Notes: generated from the letters alone by a model not told the origin. DNA of 60,660 nucleotides from Desulfobulbaceae bacterium (GCA_009773475.1 WSXV01000013.1:1-60660); one strand, 5' to 3'. Shown: positions 8,963 to 18,275, counted from the first letter of the stretch. Made by a program: numbers and translations.

Positions 8963-11239
8963 ATGACTGAAAAGAAAACAAGTCTTGAGCAGGAAGCTGG
9001 TCAAGCGCAGAAAGAAAAAAAGATCAAGGCAACCACCGGAGCCTGGTGGAAGAGTTCCACTTCGGTGGCTGAGGGAGAAGTCGTCGAGAAGGTCGCTGAA
9101 CAGCAGCAGGTGCCTGTGGCAGAGGTCGCTGCAGAGATTGCAGATTCCGTGCAGCCCGAAAAGGCAGTGCGCAAACGACCCGCCCGGCCAAGGCGGAAGA
9201 AACCCGACACCACTGCCGAATTGCCAGAATCTCCAGCAGTGTCTCAGGCAGAAGAGCCCGCAAAGGTAGAGGAAGTGCCGATGCCATCAAGTCACATTGA
9301 GGCCTCGTCTGAGGACAACACCATCATTGATAGCGATGCAGAGGTGACTCCTGCACCGAAAAAGAAAAGCCGGCGGCCAGCTCGATCGAGACGAAAAACA
9401 ACCGAGGCTGTTCCGTCCACCGAAGAGAATGAAGCTGAGGGAGCGTCTCAATCCATTGCCCCTTCACCGTCAGAGGGGGTGGAGGGCGCTGGAAACTTGG
9501 CTACGGGTGCCAGCGATACCCCGTCAGTTCCAGGGCAAGGGGAAAGCGCTGCCCCAGATGCCGGGAATTCGGAATCACCCGCTGAGCCGGTCAGAAGACC
9601 ATCCCGGTCGAGGGGAAGGAAAAAGCCGACGTTGGATACTCTCGAGATGCAGGAGGATGAGAGCGACGAGGTGCCTGAGGTTGAAGAAGAAAAGGTGCGC
9701 AAGTGTACAAATTGCCGGCTGCTGATCAATGCGGAGGAGCCGGAGGAGTGTCGGATTGCCCTGCTTGAAGATGGCCGCCTGGAATCGCTACACGTCTCAA
9801 CGGTTGCCAGAGAGCATACGAAAAGCAATATCTACAAGGCCCGGATCGTGGCGGTGGAATCAAATCTGCAGGCGGCCTTTGTTGATTACGGGCCGGAAAA
9901 AAACGGGTTTCTCCCTTTTAGTGAGATCCATCCCGAGTATTACCGGCACGATGTCAGTGAAAAGAATTTGCAACTTGTTGAACAGCATCAGTGGAAAAAA
10001 CTGAATATCAATGAGGTGCTGGAAAGAGGGCAGGAGATGCTGGTCCAGGTTGTAAAGGAGGAGGTGGGCAATAAAGGGGCTAATATGACCACCTATCTTT
10101 CGCTGCCGGGGCGCTGTGTGGTCCTTATGCCCGGATCCGACTCATCCGGCATTTCGCGGAAAATCACCGGCGAAGAACGACGATCCCAATTGCGGGAGAT
10201 CATGGACAGTCTTGCGATTCCAGAAGGGATTGGCTGGATTGTCCGTACTGCCAGCAGTGACCTCACCGAGTCCTCGTTGTCCAAAGATGTCATCTATTTG
10301 TCAAAGCTGTGGAACGAGATCCTGGCCAAGGCCCATGCCATGGAGGGGGTTGGTCTGGTTTATCAGGATCATGACTGTGTCTTGCGCTTTCTTCGCGAGC
10401 ATTTTGATCCGGAGATCAAGGAAATTCTGGTGGATGATCTGGCGGCCATGGAAAAGGTGCAGGATTTTATTGATCTGCTGCCTGACAAACACAAGCATAC
10501 CAAGGTCAGATTGCATAAGGGGGCTCGTCCGATTTTCAATCAGTACAATATTGAAGATCAGATTGAATCGATCTATCAGCCCCAGGTGTTTCTGCCATCG
10601 GGCGGGTCCATCGTCATTGACCCCACCGAGGCCCTGGTGGCCATTGATGTCAATTCCGGCTCCACCGGCAAGGGGCAGAATTTTGAGGACGCTATCTTTA
10701 AGGCCAATATGGAGGCCGCAACAGAGCTGACCAGGCAACTGCGACTGCGCGATCTCGGTGGTCTGATTGTCGTTGACTTTATTGATATGCGCAGTCAGAA
10801 GAATATCCGTGAGGTTGAGCGGCAGGTGAAGATTGCCATGAAACGCGATAAGGCGAAAGCCGATATCAGCCGCATCTCCAAGTTTGGATTGATGCAGATT
10901 TCGCGGCAGAAGCTTGGCGCACCCGTCGAGGCCCTGAACTATCAGGTCTGCCCGCATTGTCTGGGGCGGGGAGTGGTGCGGTCGGTGGAAACCCTGGCCC
11001 TCTTTTATCTGCGCCGAATCCAGACCGGAGCCAGCCGGAAGATTGTGGATCGGGTAGAGTGCCGTTTTCCCCTTGATGTTGCTCATTATTTGCTTAACAA
11101 TAAGCGGCATGAGTTGATTGATCTGGAGAAAAAACATCGTATTTCTGTAGATATTATCGCAGATCCTGGTTTAAAACCGGCGGATCACGAGATCAATTTC
11201 CACAAGGAAGCAATAGAGCGGCAGACTCAGGAAGGATGA
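8963..11239 (+). CDS. rne: Ribonuclease E/G with long N-terminal disordered extension
   Basis: Endoribonuclease for mRNA decay and rRNA/tRNA processing. The catalytic core begins at about residue 252 (RLLINAEEPEECRIALLEDG), followed by an S1 domain (SNIYKARIVAVESNLQAAFV). The metal-binding DNase I-like segment has VAIDVNSGS and IVVDFIDM, and the Zn-link is CPHCLGRG. Before the core lie about 250 residues rich in Glu, Ala, Pro, Lys and Arg, with repeated basic patches (RPARPRRKKP, RRPARSRRKTT, RRPSRSRGRKKP). The protein ends soon after the Zn-link region, so the E. coli-type C-terminal scaffold is absent. I chose ATG 8963, preceded by AGGAAAGGAAGA; a longer frame from 8864 has no ribosome binding site. 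A cysteine pair (KCTNC) immediately precedes the core. Confidence 0.93.
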   Translation: MTEKKTSLEQEAGQAQKEKKIKATTGAWWKSSTSVAEGEVVEKVAEQQQVPVAEVAAEIADSVQPEKAVRKRPARPRRKKPDTTAELPESPAVSQAEEPAKVEEVPMPSSHIEASSEDNTIIDSDAEVTPAPKKKSRRPARSRRKTTEAVPSTEENEAEGASQSIAPSPSEGVEGAGNLATGASDTPSVPGQGESAAPDAGNSESPAEPVRRPSRSRGRKKPTLDTLEMQEDESDEVPEVEEEKVRKCTNCRLLINAEEPEECRIALLEDGRLESLHVSTVAREHTKSNIYKARIVAVESNLQAAFVDYGPEKNGFLPFSEIHPEYYRHDVSEKNLQLVEQHQWKKLNINEVLERGQEMLVQVVKEEVGNKGANMTTYLSLPGRCVVLMPGSDSSGISRKITGEERRSQLREIMDSLAIPEGIGWIVRTASSDLTESSLSKDVIYLSKLWNEILAKAHAMEGVGLVYQDHDCVLRFLREHFDPEIKEILVDDLAAMEKVQDFIDLLPDKHKHTKVRLHKGARPIFNQYNIEDQIESIYQPQVFLPSGGSIVIDPTEALVAIDVNSGSTGKGQNFEDAIFKANMEAATELTRQLRLRDLGGLIVVDFIDMRSQKNIREVERQVKIAMKRDKAKADISRISKFGLMQISRQKLGAPVEALNYQVCPHCLGRGVVRSVETLALFYLRRIQTGASRKIVDRVECRFPLDVAHYLLNNKRHELIDLEKKHRISVDIIADPGLKPADHEINFHKEAIERQTQEG

Positions 11240-11284
11240 TTTTGCGACGCCATCAAGGGTAGCACAAAGGGTTAAGGCGCCGTA

Positions 11285-11986
11285 ATGTTGAACAGTGGAA
11301 GCAGGAAAGCCGTAATTTTTATTGGCGAAATGCGTAAATCATTGCGCTCGCTGGGGATAGGGATTGTTGTCTCCACGGTGGTCGTTTTTTTTCTCACTCC
11401 GGATCTGTTGCGTATTGTTCAGCATCATCTGGCGGACAAGCTCTATTTCTTTAGCGTGGCTGGGCCTTTTCTCGCGCACGTGAAACTAGCGGCCTTTGCT
11501 GCCCTGTATATCCTGATGCCCTGGATGATGGCGGTGTTCTGGCGGGCCATGGGCAAGCCGTTTGGGGTTGAAGGGTGGCAGGTCTTCTTTTTTGTTCTCT
11601 TTACCACCCTTCTTTTTTATGCGGGCACCTTGTTCTGCTATATGGTGACTCTACCATTCGGGATTAAATTTCTCCTTGGATTCAGTTCGGAGCAGCTTCG
11701 TCCGGTTATCTCCGTCAGTCGTTTCGTCAATTTTGTCACTCTCTTTATCCTAGCGTTCGGTGCCATCTTCGAGCTTCCTGTATTTATGGTGTTTCTCGCC
11801 CGGGTCGGGGTCTGTTCTCGAGGATTTTTTCAAAAAAACCGGCGCTATGCCCTCTTACTTATCGCTATTATTGCAGCCATGCTGACCCCGACCCCTGATG
11901 TTGTCAATATGCTGCTCATGGGAGGCCCACTCTATCTGCTCTATGAATCCGGGATTGTCATCTTGCTGCTGATGCGGGTAAAATAG
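11285..11986 (+). CDS. tatC: Sec-independent protein translocase subunit TatC
   Basis: TatC is the six-helix membrane receptor for twin-arginine signal peptides. The 233-residue protein shows the family pattern: an N-terminal amphipathic EMRKSLRSLG, the first membrane helix (GIVVSTVVVFFLTP), and the conserved FGAIFELPVFMVFLARVG segment with its glutamate. Near the end is LTPTPDVVNMLLMGGPLYLLYE, matching the conserved P-D region. It is slightly shorter than E. coli TatC. No tatA or tatB is adjacent, so they must lie elsewhere. It follows rne by 45 bases and could be cotranscribed. Confidence 0.93.
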   Translation: MLNSGSRKAVIFIGEMRKSLRSLGIGIVVSTVVVFFLTPDLLRIVQHHLADKLYFFSVAGPFLAHVKLAAFAALYILMPWMMAVFWRAMGKPFGVEGWQVFFFVLFTTLLFYAGTLFCYMVTLPFGIKFLLGFSSEQLRPVISVSRFVNFVTLFILAFGAIFELPVFMVFLARVGVCSRGFFQKNRRYALLLIAIIAAMLTPTPDVVNMLLMGGPLYLLYESGIVILLLMRVK

Positions 11987-12013
11987 TAAGAGAGCACGTG
12001 AGCCCCAATGGCT

Positions 12014-12433
12014 TTAAAATTCAGTCAGATGAAAGCCATGCTGCTGGAGGAGAGCGGCCGCAACTCCGATTATTCCTGAAACTCCACAGGAGGGGCTGCC
12101 GCTCTTTAAAAAAATAGATGTCACCGTTTGGCTCCGGGCCAGAAGGAGAGATTGTTTGGCCCCTTTGATGAATTGCCGGCTGACATCCATGCCGTTCCGG
12201 TCTATCACCTTGGCTTTGCCTGCGAGGACAGCATGGCCGTCACCATCGGTCAAGTCAGCTGCGGTTCTTGGTGTGGAGAGGCCGCCCATCTGTTCAGGAC
12301 AGAAGGGAATCCATATACCATTTCTCAGGCATTGACGGCATTCACGATTGGGCTTAATTTGACCGTCATAACGGCTGCACAACCCGACAAGGCAGGCGCT
12401 GACCAGATAAATAGGGGGGTGTTGTGTGGGCAT
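12014..12433 (-). CDS. DUF523 family protein
   Basis: A 139-residue protein of the DUF523 family, recognised by YLVSACLVGLCSRYDG near the N-terminus, the CPEQMGGLSTPR segment at about residues 46-57 and SPSCGVSGI near the C-terminus. The conserved cysteines suggest metal or Fe-S binding, but the function is unknown. The start is ATG at 12433. The gene is convergent with tatC and divergent from ftsB. Confidence 0.85.
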   Translation of the reverse strand: MPTQHPPIYLVSACLVGLCSRYDGQIKPNRECRQCLRNGIWIPFCPEQMGGLSTPRTAADLTDGDGHAVLAGKAKVIDRNGMDVSRQFIKGAKQSLLLARSQTVTSIFLKSGSPSCGVSGIIGVAAALLQQHGFHLTEF

Positions 12434-12504
12434 GACGGGCCAGAAAAAGAGTTGAACTCTGTTGAGTTGTTGTCACTCCAGCGGAGTCTTTTGAGGAGAT
12501 GTTG

Positions 12505-12840
12505 ATGAAGAAGACATATAAAACATCCTTGACGCCATTGCAGCAGAAAAAAATGCTGCGAATTTCTTTGCTACTCGGAGTACTTTTCTTGCTGGCACTC
12601 TTTTTTGTTCCAGGAAAGGGACTCTATTTTCTGCGAAAGGAGAAGCTGCGGGTTGCCTCAATAAATGCGGATAAGCAGGCAATGGTAGAAAAAAATAATA
12701 CCCTGCGCGAAGAGATCAAACGGCTAAAAACGGATGAACGGTATCTGGAGGAAGTGGCAAGGGAGCAGCATGGCTTGTTGAAAAAAGACGAACAGGTCTT
12801 CGATTTTTCACCGAAAGAACCGAAAAAGGATCGGAAATAA
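12505..12840 (+). CDS. ftsB: Septum formation initiator FtsB/DivIC-like protein
   Basis: A 111-residue bitopic protein with a short cytoplasmic N-terminus, one membrane helix (ISLLLGVLFLLALFFVPG) and a periplasmic coiled coil (VEKNNTLREEIKRLKTDERY) followed by VAREQHGLLKKDEQVF. This matches the FtsB/DivIC family that links FtsQ and FtsL in the divisome. Of two in-frame ATGs, I chose 12505: the other, at 12499, abuts the GAGGAG ribosome binding site with no spacing. The gene stands alone, unlike in E. coli where ftsB precedes ispD. Confidence 0.88.
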   Translation: MKKTYKTSLTPLQQKKMLRISLLLGVLFLLALFFVPGKGLYFLRKEKLRVASINADKQAMVEKNNTLREEIKRLKTDERYLEEVAREQHGLLKKDEQVFDFSPKEPKKDRK

Positions 12841-12933
12841 CAGAACAGCAAATACCAGCGAAATCCCTTGTGATGCAGGTATTTACTGTTCTGTCTGATC
12901 AGGAAGCACCCGGCCCCCTTGTTGTCTCTATGC

Positions 12934-13146
12934 TCAGGAAAATCCGGATCGGGAAGAACAGCCGGAGAGCGCCCCGGCAGGGATGGGTGAATCTTTTGCC
13001 GGTTTGCCGCTGGTGGCCGAAAGATTTTTTTTGATATTGGCACTTTGGCAGTGTTTGCAACGGATACTGTCAACAGCAGAGGCGACGAGCACCAGGCGCT
13101 CAAAGGTTTTGTCGCAGTCATCGCACCTAAATTCATAGATTGGCAT
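12934..13146 (-). CDS. FmdB family zinc ribbon protein
   Basis: A 70-residue protein starting MPIYEFRCDDCDKTFERLV, the signature of the FmdB regulatory-protein family. Two CxxC pairs (CDDC at residues 8-11 and CKHC at about 33-36) form a zinc ribbon. The C-terminus is low-complexity (Ser/Gly/Pro). The function is unproven; the name comes from an acetamidase-linked homologue. The start ATG is preceded by GAGGAAATACCC. It is convergent with ftsB. Confidence 0.9.
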   Translation of the reverse strand: MPIYEFRCDDCDKTFERLVLVASAVDSIRCKHCQSANIKKNLSATSGKPAKDSPIPAGALSGCSSRSGFS

Positions 13147-13371
13147 GGGTATTTCCTCTTATAAAGGATGAATGATATGTTGGCGCGAGAAGTGCTCTGG
13201 CTTTTTTTTGAGCGCAGGTCCCGCGCAAGATTGCGTTTGCTTTAATGAAGGTACAATTTGTCGAACTTGGATTTTGTCAAGGAGCGAGGGCGATAAAGTG
13301 TGCCAATGCCAGTTATATCTCCGTCAGGGAAACCTCCAGTTTATTGAAATGAAAGGGTTGGAGCAAGGAAT

Positions 13372-14142
13372 ATGAATTCGCAGCAGCTTAACGAGGTAAA
13401 AGAAGTACGAGCGCTGCTCGCCTACCATCAGATTCTTGGTATTGACTGTTATCCTCAGGAGGCAGGGCGTTTGCATTTTCAAGATGCAACGTTCAAGCCT
13501 TCTGCTAGGGTAGAGACGCGGATGACGCCACAGCCTGAATCCCGGCCGAAATCATCGGTTTCTGTTCTGGAAACGCTTACGGATATTGGCAGAGAAATTC
13601 AAGGATGTCGGAACTGTGAGCTGCATGCGAAGAGGGTAGTTCCGGTTGCAGGGCAGGGCAACCCAAGGGCCCGACTGCTCATTGTCGGCGGCTGGTTGAA
13701 CCTTCCCGAGGAGCAGTCGACGGCTTCCTCAGAACTCCTCTTTGGTCTTGAGGAAGACAGGATGGTGGCGCGGATGCTTGCGGCTATTCATATTGATCGG
13801 CAAGATGCCTTTGTTACCAATATTCTGAAATGTGCTTTTCCTGTCTCCAGTCAACCGGTGGCAAATCATATTCAGTGCTGTATTGCCTATCTGCGGCGGC
13901 AGATAGCAGTGATTGCGCCGGAGGTGATCTGTACCATGGGCATTATTGCCACCCGGGCTCTGCTTGATCTGCCGCAGTCCCTGTCGCAGTTGCGAGGGCG
14001 TTTTCATCTGTATGCGGCCCTTGATGGCAGAAAGATTCCGGTCATGCCCACCTATCATCCTTCCTATTTGATTCAGGCGGAAGAGATGAAGAAGGAGACT
14101 TGGAATGATTTGCAGTTGATTGAGAAAAAGTTGGCAGGATAA
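13372..14142 (+). CDS. Uracil-DNA glycosylase family 4-like Fe-S protein with altered catalytic motif
   Basis: This 256-residue protein has a roughly 65-residue variable N-terminus and then a UDG superfamily domain of the Fe-S (family 4/5) type. The four cluster cysteines appear to be C79 and C82 (CRNC), C154 (TNILKC) and C169 or C170. The C-terminal motif PTYHPSYL (H229-P230) is intact. The first catalytic motif, usually GE(A/G)PG followed by a GxPFVGxAG loop, is replaced by GGWLN at residues 106-110 and an unrelated SSELLFG stretch. It therefore keeps the fold and cluster but probably not ordinary uracil excision. The start ATG at 13372 follows AAGGA. Confidence 0.82.
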   Translation: MNSQQLNEVKEVRALLAYHQILGIDCYPQEAGRLHFQDATFKPSARVETRMTPQPESRPKSSVSVLETLTDIGREIQGCRNCELHAKRVVPVAGQGNPRARLLIVGGWLNLPEEQSTASSELLFGLEEDRMVARMLAAIHIDRQDAFVTNILKCAFPVSSQPVANHIQCCIAYLRRQIAVIAPEVICTMGIIATRALLDLPQSLSQLRGRFHLYAALDGRKIPVMPTYHPSYLIQAEEMKKETWNDLQLIEKKLAG

Positions 14143-14208
14143 GAGTTTTCTGACTGTATCGTTATGTCCTGTTGTTGATGTCTAATCTTGTAAAATGGAG
14201 AGCCAAAG

Positions 14209-14820
14209 ATGAAAATATTAATTTTATATTATTCCATGTACGGGCATATTGGCAAGATGGCAGAGGCTGTGGCAGAAGGTGCGCGGAGTGTGCAGGGAGC
14301 TGAGGTGGTGTTACGGCGGGTGCCGGAAACTCTGCCTCAGGAGGTTCTGGAGAAGATGGGTGCCCTTGCTGTGCAGGAGGCACAGGTGCAGGTTCCTGTG
14401 TGTACGGTGGAAGAGCTAGGGGAGGCAGACGCGGTGATCTTCGGGACTCCCACCCGTTTTGGAAACATGTGCGGCCAGATGCGGCAGTTTCTCGATGGCA
14501 CCGGGCAGTTGTGGAGGACAGGGGCGTTGGCAGGCAAAGCAGGCAGTGTCTTTACCAGTAGTAATACCCAGCACGGCGGTCAGGAATCGACGATTCTGAG
14601 CTTTCATATTACCCTGCTCCACCAAGGAATGGTGGTGGTTGGGTTGCCGTACACCTTTGCCGGACAGATGAATACCTCTGAAATCACCGGTTGTTCTCCT
14701 TATGGTGCCTCCACCGTAGCCGGTGCTGAGGGTAGCCTGTCGCCCAGTGCCAATGAGCTGGCCGGAGCCCGTTTTCAGGGGGAGCATGTTGCCAAAATTG
14801 CCAAAAAGTTGACGACCTAG
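14209..14820 (+). CDS. wrbA: NAD(P)H:quinone oxidoreductase, WrbA type
   Basis: A 203-residue flavodoxin-fold enzyme that reduces quinones by two electrons using FMN and NAD(P)H. The FMN phosphate loop is at residues 8-14 (YYSMYGHI). Other WrbA hallmarks are the [18 protein letters not shown] segment, [12 protein letters not shown], and [12 protein letters not shown] near the end. The length matches the family. It is preceded by a GGAG ribosome binding site and lies 66 bases after the UDG-like gene, so the two may share a transcript. Confidence 0.95.
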   Translation: MKILILYYSMYGHIGKMAEAVAEGARSVQGAEVVLRRVPETLPQEVLEKMGALAVQEAQVQVPVCTVEELGEADAVIFGTPTRFGNMCGQMRQFLDGTGQLWRTGALAGKAGSVFTSSNTQHGGQESTILSFHITLLHQGMVVVGLPYTFAGQMNTSEITGCSPYGASTVAGAEGSLSPSANELAGARFQGEHVAKIAKKLTT

Positions 14821-14852
14821 GCGGTGTTGCAGGAGGTTGGAATAAAGAGTCG

Positions 14853-17603
14853 TCAGGTTGTTGGATTAGGGATAAAAGGGCTTTCCGGGAGGGGGAAATG
14901 ATGCCTGATAAATACCTCTTCCTCCTGCCTGGTGTGGAGAGCCCCGTCAAGACGGGCGGTCAACAGTTCGTGCAGCATGGCCTTGAATCCAGGGCCCGGA
15001 GAATATCCCATGGCCTTGAGGTCGGTACCGGTGAGTTCAGGTTTGATTTTTTGCAAGTCGGTAACATAGAGGGAAACGCCCTGCTTGATCTCATTTTTTC
15101 TGGCGATGGCCATGAGGTAGAGCAAACCGACGTTTTCAAGTTCCTGCAGAAGCCAGTAGAGGGCTGATCTGCTGATGGTTGTTCGGTGGTAGAGGATGTG
15201 AGAGATCTTGTCGGCGGCGATTTTTTGCTGGATAAGAAAAGTACAAATCTTTGATGAGAGTGCAAAGCGCCGGCAAAAGGCAGAGAGTTCTGGCGCTTTC
15301 GAGCGGCCCATGATCGCCAGGAGGTAAACCTGCCAGGCTGGAGGCGGCTCTTCCAGATAGAGGAGATGAAACCAGGACAGGGCCTGCCCGGCTTGGGTCA
15401 GGATGTGGTTAAAACGGCGGTCAATCTTCAGATTGGGTTTCAGCTCCGGCCATAAAAATTGAAAGAGTTTGAACTCCGCCAGCCGGTTGATGGCCGGCAG
15501 TGGATTGTCTTCAGCAAAGATAAGCTGGAGCTCAGTGAAGAAGCGGGGATCGTTGGCCTTGCCGAAGAGTTGCATTTTAACCGCACTCTGGATCAGGCGG
15601 CTGGTATGGCCGTCGATTCTAAACTCCATCCGTTGTTCAAAACGGATGGCGCGGAAGATGCGAGTGGGATCCTCGACAAAGCTGAGGTTGTGCAAGACCC
15701 GAATGATCTTGCCCTTCAGGTCATTCTGGCAATTGAAGAAATCGAACAGGATGCCGAATTGGGCCGGGTTGAGCTGAATGGCCATGGCATTGATGGTGAA
15801 ATCACGGCGGTAGAGATCAAGTTTGATGGACGAAAGCTCAACCGTGGGCAAGGCTGCCGGGTAGTCGTAATATTCAAGTCTGGCCGTGGCCACGTCGATC
15901 TTGAGGCCATTGAAACTCTGAGCCGGCAGCAGAATCTTGGCGGTGAAAAACCGCTCGTGCGCCTTCACCTGGCCGCCCAGTCTTTCAGCCAGTTTTTTAG
16001 CAAAGGCTATTCCATCCCCCTCCACCACAATATCCAAATCCAGATTCCTGTTCTGCAGAAGCAGATCACGCACAAAACCGCCCACCGCAAAGACTCGAAA
16101 ACCAAGGACGTCCCCCACCTCGCCAATGGCTCGGAGCAGGGAGAGAAACTCTTTGTCGAGGCCTTCCACGAGCTGAGATTTCAGGTTCCGAGTTTTATCA
16201 TGGAAGGGCTGATTGGCCTCCTGCATGAGGTTTTTCGGCAGATGGGCCGGGTCGCCAACCAGCCTGTTCAGCAGATCGGTGCGGGTGATAACTCCTGCCA
16301 GTTGGCCGTCATGAACAATGGGAACCAACCGTTGTCGGCGCTCGATGATCAGGGCTTCGATATCTGCAAGGGTGGCGCTCAAGGGGAGGATTTCAATGTC
16401 GCTGGTCATATATTCGCTCACCGGCAGATGACCAAGTCCGTGGTGGATGGATTTTTCCGTGATTCGCCGGGTGATGATGCCCACGATTCGGGTGGATGAC
16501 GGGATGACCCGGGGCTGCTGGGCGGGAGCCCTGTCGGTTGTTGTAGTGGTTGTGGTCCCAGTGGCTATAACCGGCAGTGCCGTGATGTTGTAGCGGGTGA
16601 GCAGGGTGTTGGCCTGGAGGAGGCTTGTTTCGGCAGGCACACTGATAACGGGCTGGGATAACATCTCTTTGGCCACGGATTGTGGATGGATATGGCGGTG
16701 CAGGGCACGGATCAGCTTGTCCTCGGCCTCAATCAGGGTCATGCCGTGGATCGTGGCCGAGGCCGCAGTGGCATGGCCTCCACCGCCGAAATCCCGTGCA
16801 ATTTCTCCACTGTTGACTTCCGGGAGACAGCTTCTGCCAATCAGGTAGATCCGTCCGTCCATGGAGACAATGGCAAAGATTGCGTCCAGGTTTTCCATCA
16901 GCATGAAGCGGCGCACGATCAGGGAAAAGTCGTCGGAATATTCGGGGAGGGTGAGAGTGACCACCACGATCTCCACACCCTGGATGCTGTAGCTGTGCGC
17001 TGTCTCCATCAGGGTGTGGAGGAGCTCTACCTGATGGACGCTGAGATCGTAGGTGATGAACTGAGAGATGATCTCAAGTTGCGCCCCTTGTTCAAGAAGC
17101 CAGGCAGCAGCCAGCAGATCGGCTGGCCGGGTGGTCTGGTGGGTGAGAGAGCCGGTGTCCTCGTAGATGCCAAGACCAAATATGGTAGCCTCTGCGGGCG
17201 AAAGGACGATGTTACGTTGCTGAATGATGCGGGTGAAAAGGGTGGTAGTGGAGCCGACATTGTCGACGATTTCCAGATCCCCTTTCATGTCATCGGGGCT
17301 GTCCGGGTGATGGTCATAGAGGTGGAGCGAAAGGCCCGGATTATCCAGACAGGCGGCAAAGGGTCCGATGCGCCTGGCAATCCTGGTATCCACGACGATA
17401 AGCCGGCTGACAGCCTTGAGATCGATATGCTTGAGTTTGGCAAAGGGATATTGATCTTCCAGAATCTCATGGATGAAGTCCCGTAAATTCTTTTCCTGTG
17501 ACCCGGAAAAGGCCATCACCGCCTCCGGGTAGAGCTTCCGAGCGGCTATCATGGAGGCCAGGCCGTCAAAGTCGGCATTGAGATGGGTAGTGATGACTTG
17601 CAT
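14853..17603 (-). CDS. DHH phosphoesterase-CBS-tRNA nucleotidyltransferase fusion
   Basis: A 916-residue multidomain protein. Residues 1-310 are a DHH/DHHA1 phosphoesterase (HLNADFDGLASM; VVDTRI; LYDHHPDS; GGGGHATAASATI). Residues about 312-470 are two CBS domains, interrupted by a threonine-rich linker (TGTTTTTT). Residues about 500-916 are a class II nucleotidyltransferase of the poly(A) polymerase/CCA family (AVGGFVRDLLLQ; LDLDIVVEGDG; RRDFTINAMA; EDPTRIFRAIRFEQRM). This architecture is known from Aquifex and many deltaproteobacteria, where the C-terminal part adds A (or CCA) to tRNA ends. The CBS pair suggests adenine-nucleotide sensing. Which nucleotide it adds cannot be told from sequence. 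Confidence 0.9.
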   Translation of the reverse strand: MQVITTHLNADFDGLASMIAARKLYPEAVMAFSGSQEKNLRDFIHEILEDQYPFAKLKHIDLKAVSRLIVVDTRIARRIGPFAACLDNPGLSLHLYDHHPDSPDDMKGDLEIVDNVGSTTTLFTRIIQQRNIVLSPAEATIFGLGIYEDTGSLTHQTTRPADLLAAAWLLEQGAQLEIISQFITYDLSVHQVELLHTLMETAHSYSIQGVEIVVVTLTLPEYSDDFSLIVRRFMLMENLDAIFAIVSMDGRIYLIGRSCLPEVNSGEIARDFGGGGHATAASATIHGMTLIEAEDKLIRALHRHIHPQSVAKEMLSQPVISVPAETSLLQANTLLTRYNITALPVIATGTTTTTTTDRAPAQQPRVIPSSTRIVGIITRRITEKSIHHGLGHLPVSEYMTSDIEILPLSATLADIEALIIERRQRLVPIVHDGQLAGVITRTDLLNRLVGDPAHLPKNLMQEANQPFHDKTRNLKSQLVEGLDKEFLSLLRAIGEVGDVLGFRVFAVGGFVRDLLLQNRNLDLDIVVEGDGIAFAKKLAERLGGQVKAHERFFTAKILLPAQSFNGLKIDVATARLEYYDYPAALPTVELSSIKLDLYRRDFTINAMAIQLNPAQFGILFDFFNCQNDLKGKIIRVLHNLSFVEDPTRIFRAIRFEQRMEFRIDGHTSRLIQSAVKMQLFGKANDPRFFTELQLIFAEDNPLPAINRLAEFKLFQFLWPELKPNLKIDRRFNHILTQAGQALSWFHLLYLEEPPPAWQVYLLAIMGRSKAPELSAFCRRFALSSKICTFLIQQKIAADKISHILYHRTTISRSALYWLLQELENVGLLYLMAIARKNEIKQGVSLYVTDLQKIKPELTGTDLKAMGYSPGPGFKAMLHELLTARLDGALHTRQEEEVFIRHHFPLPESPFIPNPTT

Positions 17604-17620
17604 TGCCAGGAAACTGAGGG

Positions 17621-18106
17621 TCAGGGTGCCGGGATTTTGTCTTGATCCCGGGTTTTCGGGACGGTAAGGATGACCAGAAATATACCGCCGGCGATAACCG
17701 CCAGATTGGCCACAGCCGAAACCCCGTGGAGTTTGCGGAACTGAATCCGTACTGGATGATCAGGCGGGGTGGTGTCAAAGGAGGGGATATCTCTTTTCAG
17801 GGCGGCAGCGCGTGGGACGATGAGAAACGCCTGGGCCGCTGTCAGGCTGACCATGATGACAAGAAGGAGTGAGGCAACCTTGGCCGACCGGCCCTGTGTT
17901 CGAGTCAGGAATAGGCAGAGGAGCGCGATGACGCCACAGGCCAGTCCCCAGCAAAAATAGCCGGTGATGAGCACGCCGACGATTCCGCCAGCCATGTCCC
18001 TTGGATAGGATCTGAACAGGGTTGGCGTCAGGGTAAAGGTGAACAGGGCGGCCCCGCCTACCCAGAAGGTAAGGGCAAGATGGTAGATGATGGTTGCAAT
18101 GCGCAT
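17621..18106 (-). CDS. DUF4149 membrane protein
   Basis: A 161-residue integral membrane protein with four predicted helices. It opens with HLALTFWVGGAALFTFTLTPTLF, typical of the DUF4149/TMEM205-like family, and has later helices near residues 46-66, 75-95 and 128-150. The loop between helices three and four carries the conserved FRKLHGVSAVANL. The function is unknown. The gene ends 17 nt upstream of the DHH-CBS-nucleotidyltransferase start on the same strand, so the two are likely cotranscribed. Confidence 0.8.
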   Translation of the reverse strand: MRIATIIYHLALTFWVGGAALFTFTLTPTLFRSYPRDMAGGIVGVLITGYFCWGLACGVIALLCLFLTRTQGRSAKVASLLLVIMVSLTAAQAFLIVPRAAALKRDIPSFDTTPPDHPVRIQFRKLHGVSAVANLAVIAGGIFLVILTVPKTRDQDKIPAP

Positions 18107-18275
18107 GGGCCTTTCCTTTTCGTTGTTTTATCGAGGGAGAGAGTGATGGTGCTCAAGTACTGGCCAGTGCTGAAAGATCGTTTCTAATATTGGCTCTTTG
18201 GAGTCCAGGGTAGACGCTATCGGCCTGAATTCACTTTATTTAGTATACGTCGAATCACCTTGATTCGGCAACCTC

